Source of the DNA: JAFKFH01 sp017307375 | Lineage (GTDB): Bacteria > Pseudomonadota > Alphaproteobacteria > Ferrovibrionales > Ferrovibrionaceae | Direction of reading: 5' to 3' | Length of the DNA: 64,000 bases | NCBI GenBank assembly: GCA_965229335.1 | Contig: OZ245874.1 | Coordinates: 6,572,001 to 6,636,000, forward strand | Shown here: positions 59,640 through 64,000 of the stretch, piece after piece | Layout: the number at the start of each line of letters is the position of its first letter | Position numbering within the stretch: the stretch's first letter is position 1 | The notes under the pieces: model-generated | The model's input: the letters and a program-made list of their open reading frames with translations, nothing else | Database searches by the model: none | What the model was told of the DNA's origin: nothing | Position numbers and translations under genes: made by a program

Positions 59640-60146
59640 TCATGACGATATCAGGCTCGACGCCGTCGTCACCGGCAGATAGAGGGTGCGCGGCCGCCGG
59701 ACCAAAGGTGTGAAGCCAAACGCCGCATGGAAGGCCGCCGCGCTGTCGTCCATGGCGTCGGCGAAGATCGCCTGTGCCCCGATAGGCGCGGTCGCCACGG
59801 TCTTGATCGCGTCGAACAGCAAGGCTTCGCCAAGCCCCTGTCCAGCGTAGTCGCCCTGCCGCCCAAGCCAGCCGATCAGAACGGCCGGGGCAGCCGGATA
59901 GCGCGGCAGCTTCTTTGCCAGCGGCTCCGGCACCTCGTTCAAGGGCACGTTGCTGGATGACAGCGTATAGAAGCCCGCCACCCGGTCGGTCGCAATCTCC
60001 CTGGCGACGAAGCAGGTGGCGTATTTGCGCTTTACGTCCTGCGAGACGGTCTCGCGGAAATAGGCGTCGATACGGTCGTTGCCGTAGGTGAAATCCGCCC
60101 GCTTGTGCGCATTCGCCAGCGGCTCGATGGCGAAGCGGACGCTCAC
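59640..60146 (-). CDS. GNAT-family toxin (TacT/AtaT type)
   Basis: 168 residues from GTG 60146, which overlaps the antitoxin-remnant stop (GTGA). FTYGNDRIDAYFRETVSQDV is the typical start of these tRNA-acetylating toxins; motif A is LGRQGDYAGQGLGEALLFDA and the catalytic tyrosine lies in RTLYLPVTT near the end. Such toxins acetylate charged tRNAs and stop translation. The partner antitoxin gene is reduced to its 3' end, and only 254 bases separate it from tRNA-Arg. Confidence 0.82.
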   Translation of the reverse strand: MSVRFAIEPLANAHKRADFTYGNDRIDAYFRETVSQDVKRKYATCFVAREIATDRVAGFYTLSSSNVPLNEVPEPLAKKLPRYPAAPAVLIGWLGRQGDYAGQGLGEALLFDAIKTVATAPIGAQAIFADAMDDSAAAFHAAFGFTPLVRRPRTLYLPVTTASSLISS

Positions 60147-60223
60147 CGGCGCTCAATCAACTCGGCATGACGCTTCGCGGCGCGGGCCAGCCTCTCGTTC
60201 GGCTTGGGCGGATTGATCAGCGC
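60143..60223 (-). pseudogene. 3' remnant of a DUF1778 antitoxin gene
   Basis: The last 26 codons read ALINPPKPNERLARAAKRHA then ELIERR, matching the conserved C-terminus of DUF1778 (TacA-type) antitoxins, which binds the GNAT toxin. Directly upstream (60224-60226) is an in-frame TAA, and the sequence beyond it does not resemble a DUF1778 N-terminus. The DNA-binding half is therefore missing. The stop overlaps the toxin start. Confidence 0.75.
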
Positions 60224-60333
60224 TTAGCCGTGGTGCGCGAAACCACGGGGCGGCAACGCGGCCGGATTCATACTTATTCGAAGTATCTGGCCTTGCTCGA
60301 TCGCGGCACGGATCCCTTGCCGGGCTGACGCAT

Positions 60334-60537
60334 CTACGGCCGTGACGCCGGCCTGCTCTGCGCACCGTTGACCTCGGCCTCGCATTTGCGACTGTCGGGA
60401 GCCAGCTGGTCGCGGCACACGCTCCGCCGCCATGCCTGGCCGGTCGCGGAGAGCTGCTGCGGCGTGCAGGCGGCAAGCGCCGAGGTCGCGGCGGTCAATG
60501 CCAGGGCCAGCAGCAGGCATCGGGTTCGGGCAAGCAT
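60334..60537 (-). CDS. Small lipoprotein, 67 residues
   Basis: ATG 60537 gives MLARTRCLLLALALTAATSA and a lipobox LAAC, then a short mature part CTPQQLSATGQAWRRSVCRD with two extra cysteines. Resembles entericidin-like or other tiny lipoproteins only in general form. Lies 5 bases after the HTH gene and is probably its cotranscribed neighbour. Confidence 0.5.
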   Translation of the reverse strand: MLARTRCLLLALALTAATSALAACTPQQLSATGQAWRRSVCRDQLAPDSRKCEAEVNGAQSRPASRP

Positions 60538-60542
60538 CGCCG

Positions 60543-60773
60543 TCACTCGCCGGGGGCTTTCGGGTCGGTGTCGCGTTCGAAGCGCAGCAGGTCGCCCGGC
60601 TGGCAGTCGAGGTATTCGCAGATGCGCTCGAGCGTTTCGAACCGGATGCCCTTCACCTTCCCCTGCTTCAGCAGCGAGAGGTTGGCCTCGGTGATGCCGA
60701 CGTATTCGGCCAGCGCCTTGGACCGCACATGCCGTTCGGCGAGCACGACGGCGAGCTTCACCCGTATCGGCAC
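60543..60773 (-). CDS. YozG-like HTH (Cro/C1-type) transcription regulator
   Basis: 76 residues: one HTH domain (about 5-68) with KALAEYVGITEANLSLLKQG and GIRFETLERICEYLDCQPGDLL. Single-domain regulators of this kind regularly sit next to DUF2975 genes. Lies 9 bases after the DUF2975 gene and probably autoregulates from the palindrome at 61398-61416. Confidence 0.88.
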   Translation of the reverse strand: MPIRVKLAVVLAERHVRSKALAEYVGITEANLSLLKQGKVKGIRFETLERICEYLDCQPGDLLRFERDTDPKAPGE

Positions 60774-60782
60774 CGCCGGCGC

Positions 60783-61361
60783 TCAGACGAACTGCTGGTT
60801 TTCGTCGGCGATCTCGGTCGCCTCGGCCAGGATCCACGCGATCAGCCCCACCATCGCCGCGAACAGGAGCGACAGGAGCGTGTCGGACCCGACGTTGAGG
60901 ACGAGGCTGTGCCCCCCGGTCGGGCTGGCCCCGCTGAGCACGACGCCGAGCGCCGCCCCGGCCAGCGGCTGGAGCAGGGCCGAGATCGCCGCGGCCACCG
61001 CGAAGGCGCGCAAGCCGCCGATCGCTTCCCGCGAGAAGACATGCCCGGCGGCGAAGGCGGCAAAGCAGCGTCTGGCCGCGAACAGGCCATAGACCAGGGC
61101 GGCCAGCGGCGTCATCGCGATGGCAAACGTGCCGAGGCGCAACGGCGTCGCCAGTTCGGCCGGCGGCGCAAGCTGCAAGCCCGCCTGCCGGAACAGGCCT
61201 TCGGCCGGCGTCACCCACCAATAGACGGCCAAGCCGAGGGTCAGCAGCGCCGCCACGGCGAGACACGCATGGGCCATGATCGCGCTGACCCGGCGGATCC
61301 GGTTCATCCGGTCGGCACGGGCCGCGGCCGCGGGGTCGGGACTGTAGCGTCGACGATTCAT
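60783..61361 (-). CDS. DUF2975 membrane protein
   Basis: 192 residues with four membrane helices (about 25-50, 72-92, 112-132, 158-180). Family features are GLFAARRCFAAFAAGHVFSR and the late LLSLLFAAMVGLIAWILAEA. Function unknown; usually encoded with a YozG-type HTH protein. First gene of the three-gene minus-strand unit, facing the palindromic operator. Confidence 0.85.
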   Translation of the reverse strand: MNRRRYSPDPAAAARADRMNRIRRVSAIMAHACLAVAALLTLGLAVYWWVTPAEGLFRQAGLQLAPPAELATPLRLGTFAIAMTPLAALVYGLFAARRCFAAFAAGHVFSREAIGGLRAFAVAAAISALLQPLAGAALGVVLSGASPTGGHSLVLNVGSDTLLSLLFAAMVGLIAWILAEATEIADENQQFV

Positions 61362-61397
61362 GGTCAGCTCCTTTGACGCGCCGAGGATATGTGGCTT

Positions 61398-61427
61398 ATT
61401 ATTGTTTTACAATAATTTCTTATTGTT
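61398..61427. promoter_or_regulatory. AT-rich palindromic operator between DUF2975 and the secreted protein gene
   Basis: Perfect palindrome ATTATTGT-TTT-ACAATAAT (61398-61416) plus a third half-site TTATTGTT (61420-61427), in a 92-base gap between divergent genes. This A+T content is striking in a genome this GC-rich. Most likely binding site of the YozG-like HTH protein and overlapping promoters; inferred from position. Confidence 0.65.
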
Positions 61428-61453
61428 AGGCCGTTATCCGCCAGGAGGTGCCC

Positions 61454-61822
61454 ATGCCCGCCCGTCACATCGGAGCGATCGCCGCACTCATTGCCGGAAC
61501 CTGCTGCCTTGCGGCGGCATCGGCCGGCGCCCAAGGCCCGACCGCTGCCGGCGGCATTTCCGTCGCCCAGGTCATCCAGATGCTCGACCAGGCACCATCC
61601 AATGCGGTGGCGCGGCAGGTCCTGGCCGCCTACCTCGCCGGTGTCGGCGAAGCGACCGGCGTCGTGGTTGCCGCGGCCGGCGCGGCCTGCCAGCGGCCGC
61701 TCAGCCTCGCCGCCGACGATGCCGGCCGTGTCGTGAAAGCCGCACCGGCCGGCGGCGCCGCCGCGGCGACGCCGCTGATCGTCGCCGACATGCTGGCCCG
61801 GGCCGCCTGCCGGTTGCGCTGA
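61454..61822 (+). CDS. Small secreted protein
   Basis: 122 residues from ATG 61454 with AGGAGG 6 bases before. Signal peptide MPARHIGAIAALIAGTCCLA to AGAQG. The mature part has SVAQVIQMLDQAPSNAVARQ and AYLAGVGEATGVVVAAAGAA with two cysteines (AACQR, AACRL), loosely like the Rap1a/Tai immunity fold. Function unknown. Divergent from DUF2975 over the palindrome. Confidence 0.6.
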   Translation: MPARHIGAIAALIAGTCCLAAASAGAQGPTAAGGISVAQVIQMLDQAPSNAVARQVLAAYLAGVGEATGVVVAAAGAACQRPLSLAADDAGRVVKAAPAGGAAAATPLIVADMLARAACRLR

Positions 61823-61837
61823 CCCGGGCCGCCGCGG

Positions 61838-62779
61838 CTACCTCTTCAATCCGATCAGGCCGATCGCCGCGAGCAGGCCCAGGGTGAGCAGAGCGAGCCC
61901 GGCAACCTGGAGGACCGTCGGCAGTTCGCCGGTGAGCGGCACGCCGACCAGGATGGCCACGGCCGGCACCAGGGCCGGAAACACCGCGGCGCGCGCCGGC
62001 CCGATCAGTTCCACCGCCTTGGTGAAGGCGATGACGGCGACGACACCGGACAGCACGCCCTGGACCACGATCTGCCCGGCCAGCATCGCCGGCGCGGTCC
62101 GCGCCAGCCGGTCGAGGCCTTCGACCGCGAGGTAGCCGGGAACGAAGGCCGCGGCCGACAGCACCGAGACCGCGGCAGTCGCCGGCAGCGGCGCCACCTT
62201 CCACAGCTTGGTCAGCAGCGTGAACAGCGCCCACATGCCGCCGGCAACGATGAACATCGCATCGCCCAGCGGGGTCAGCGAGCCGCTGGCGAGCAGGCCG
62301 GGACCGGCAATCACCGCGAGGCCGGCGAGCATGACGGCGACGCCCGCAAGCCTGGCGACGGTCGGCCGATCCTTGAGCACGACGGCGGCGAGGGCGATGC
62401 CGAGGATGGTCAGCGCCGCCGGCTGCATCACCGCGCCATGGGCGAGCGGCGCAAAGCGATAGCCGCCGACCCCGATCAGGATGAACAGCGGGCCGACCAG
62501 CAGCGACAGGATCGCCGCACGCCCCCAGCCAATGCCGCCGCAGCGGCGCAGCCCCTTGGCCAGCAGCCAGGGCAGCATGATCAGGCCGGCAACGCCGTAG
62601 CGGATGAAGGCGATGTCGGCCGGGGCCAGTCCGGCACTGACGCCGGCCTTGGCCATCGCCAGATAGGAACCCCAGATGGCGGCCGCCGCGAGGCCGAGGG
62701 CGATGCCCCGGGCCTCGGGCGTCGTGAAGGCCGACGGCGGCAATGCCGCAGCCGGGGAGATGTCGGTGGCGCTTTTCAT
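61838..62779 (-). CDS. EamA/DMT-family transporter
   Basis: 313 residues, ten helices. First repeat opens GLAAAAIWGSYLAMAKAGVS, and the second repeat shows GDAMFIVAGGMWALFTLLTK and a late FTKAVELIGPARAAVFPALV that fits the family. Third transporter of this family in the window. Convergent with the secreted protein gene. Substrate unknown. Confidence 0.88.
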   Translation of the reverse strand: MKSATDISPAAALPPSAFTTPEARGIALGLAAAAIWGSYLAMAKAGVSAGLAPADIAFIRYGVAGLIMLPWLLAKGLRRCGGIGWGRAAILSLLVGPLFILIGVGGYRFAPLAHGAVMQPAALTILGIALAAVVLKDRPTVARLAGVAVMLAGLAVIAGPGLLASGSLTPLGDAMFIVAGGMWALFTLLTKLWKVAPLPATAAVSVLSAAAFVPGYLAVEGLDRLARTAPAMLAGQIVVQGVLSGVVAVIAFTKAVELIGPARAAVFPALVPAVAILVGVPLTGELPTVLQVAGLALLTLGLLAAIGLIGLKR

Positions 62780-62797
62780 GATGACCTCGCTGTCCGA

Positions 62798-63445
62798 TCA
62801 GATGGCGGCGAGTTCGCGCAGCACCGCGATCGCCTCGGCCGGATCGAGCCGCCGGCGATAGTCGGGGTCGACGGAGGCCAGCGCGATCCGCCCGCCCCGT
62901 TCGACCACGTAGCTCGCCGGCATCGGCAGCGACCAGCGATCGTCGCCGTTGCGGACGGGCAGGTCGTGGCCGAACTTCCGATAGAGCTCCCGGATGGCCG
63001 GCGACAGGTCGAAGCGGATGCCCAGCCGGTCGGCCAGCCGGCCGCGGTCGTCCGACAGCACGTCGAAGGCGAGCGCATTCTTCTCGGCGGTCGACAGGGT
63101 ATTGTCCGGCGTCTCGGGCGAGACCGCGACGAGGCGGGCGCCAAGGGCCGCGATCTCGGCCAGGCGCTGCTGGTAGGCGCGCAGCTCGAGGTTGCAATAC
63201 GGGCACCAGCCGCCGCGATAGAAGGTGACGACCAGGGCGCTTTCGGCCGCCAGCGCCGCGAGATCGACCGCAACCCCGTTCTGGTTGAGCAGCGTCACGG
63301 CGGGGAACTGCGCCCCTTGCCCGAGCGACCGGGCCGCCAGCGGCAGCAGCGCGGCGTTGTCGTCCGCGACGAGCCGCGCGGTTTCGGCGCCCACCCGTTC
63401 GAGCCAGGCCGCCTTGAAGGAATCGAGTTCGACTTGCAGCGACAT
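62798..63445 (-). CDS. AhpC/TSA-type peroxiredoxin-like protein
   Basis: 215 residues. Thioredoxin fold with the peroxidatic-like cysteine region VTFYRGGWCPYCNLELRAYQ, a CxxC arrangement typical of the AhpC/TSA-like redoxins; the N-terminal helical part (about 1-60) is family-typical. Likely reduces peroxides; it lies 18 bases upstream of the EamA gene. Separated from the next gene by a 44-base gap. Confidence 0.85.
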   Translation of the reverse strand: MSLQVELDSFKAAWLERVGAETARLVADDNAALLPLAARSLGQGAQFPAVTLLNQNGVAVDLAALAAESALVVTFYRGGWCPYCNLELRAYQQRLAEIAALGARLVAVSPETPDNTLSTAEKNALAFDVLSDDRGRLADRLGIRFDLSPAIRELYRKFGHDLPVRNGDDRWSLPMPASYVVERGGRIALASVDPDYRRRLDPAEAIAVLRELAAI

Positions 63446-63489
63446 AGGTTCATCTTCCTCGTATCGGGATCGGGTATCGGCACGCCGGG

Positions 63490-64000
63490 TCAGGCGGCCG
63501 GGTTCATCTGCCGGACCAGCGCGTTCGCGCTGGCCCCTTCGAGGGCCAGGCCGTGGCCGACCTCGCGAACGATCCGCTCCTTCAGCGGCTGGATGAAATG
63601 GATGCGGGTGTTGCGCCGCGTGACCTCGGGCTGTCCGAGATAGCGCGAGGCCAGTTCGCGGGCGGCGCGCACCGCCTGCCCGTCCTCGACCAGGACGTTC
63701 ACCACGCCCCAGGCGGCGGCGGTCTCGGCGCTGACCGGCGCCGGATCGAGCAGGAAGGAAGCGGCGCGGCCGGCACCGGCGCGATAGGACCAGGTGGTGA
63801 AGATGCCGTCGCCGGGCACGATGCCGCCGGCAAAATGCGGCAGGTCGGCAAAGCTCGCGCCCCTGCCCGCCACGATCACGTCGGCGAGCAGGGCGTATTC
63901 GGTATGGACATGCGCCCGGCCCTCGATCGCCGCGATCATCGGCACGCGGATGTTGGCGAGGTTTTCGAGGATCTGGGTGCCCTCGTCATGCACCTTCGAC
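63490..64000 (-). CDS. Enoyl-CoA hydratase/isomerase-family protein, C-terminal part
   Basis: About 170 residues; the reading frame stays open past the right edge, so the N-terminus is missing. Crotonase text: IRVPMIAAIEGRAHVHTEYA, ADVIVAGRGASFADLPHFAG and the oxyanion-hole loop region GIVPGDGIFTTW. Members hydrate or isomerise acyl-CoA compounds. GRAHVHTEYALLADV replaces the usual AGGG oxyanion text, so the activity may be unusual. Confidence 0.75.
   Translation of the reverse strand, partial: SKVHDEGTQILENLANIRVPMIAAIEGRAHVHTEYALLADVIVAGRGASFADLPHFAGGIVPGDGIFTTWSYRAGAGRAASFLLDPAPVSAETAAAWGVVNVLVEDGQAVRAARELASRYLGQPEVTRRNTRIHFIQPLKERIVREVGHGLALEGASANALVRQMNPAA

Overview
This window comes from a high-GC (about two-thirds G+C or more by eye) alphaproteobacterium, most likely Rhodospirillales-like. 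The evidence is the gene order ubiG divergent from lysC-ptsP, the comF-grxC-Nit-DUF1178 neighbourhood, GTG starts with 4-base stop/start overlaps, PHB depolymerase, TAXI-TRAP transport and a short class A PBP. It is mostly ordinary chromosome. About 75 protein genes, one tRNA-Arg and several regulatory elements were read. No CRISPR array, rRNA or intact insertion sequence was seen.

Layout. 1-2023: an RND efflux adaptor (cut by the window edge) and its NodT-type outer-membrane lipoprotein. 2130-8839: a frameshifted dienelactone-hydrolase-like gene, a class A PBP, a Bcr/CflA exporter, a YgjP-like metalloprotease and greB. 8929-12062: a PAS-GGDEF protein, then an Lrp regulator divergent from methionine gamma-lyase. 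12106-19597: a ugpBAEC operon behind a Pho box, then a basic amino-acid/opine-type ABC operon. 19645-25058: YcgN, PHB depolymerase, an oxidase-assembly-like cluster (SYLF, YbgE, TauE/SafE, SCO) and hisC. 25059-30912: an ATP/ADP-translocase-like transporter with a Tat-exported aldo/keto reductase behind a second, very good Pho box, then ptsP and lysC. 31091-41940: ubiG and small metabolic genes, containing an RsbQ-type hydrolase directly followed by a PAS-GGDEF protein. 41941-45480: TAXI-TRAP transporter with DUF1850. 45584-57996: MipA/OmpV, MATE, mutT-argJ-ppiC, an Mla-type lipid ABC system, ihfB-lapA-sppA and an orphan ABC-2 ATPase. 58130-64000: accessory-like end with two unknown proteins, tRNA-Arg, a GNAT toxin whose antitoxin gene is reduced to its last 26 codons, a DUF2975/HTH pair with an AT-rich palindromic operator, and housekeeping-like genes.

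Themes. (1) Two Pho boxes link glycerol-3-phosphate uptake with an unusual exported reductase/nucleotide-transporter pair, suggesting a phosphate-starvation response. (2) All three binding-protein-dependent transporters carry a strong GC-rich stem-loop just after the binding-protein gene, the expected arrangement for making more binding protein than permease. (3) The RsbQ-like hydrolase plus PAS-GGDEF pair is the best candidate for a little-described system: a small-molecule-producing hydrolase feeding a PAS sensor that controls cyclic-di-GMP. All calls come from reading the sequence and translations; no database search was run.
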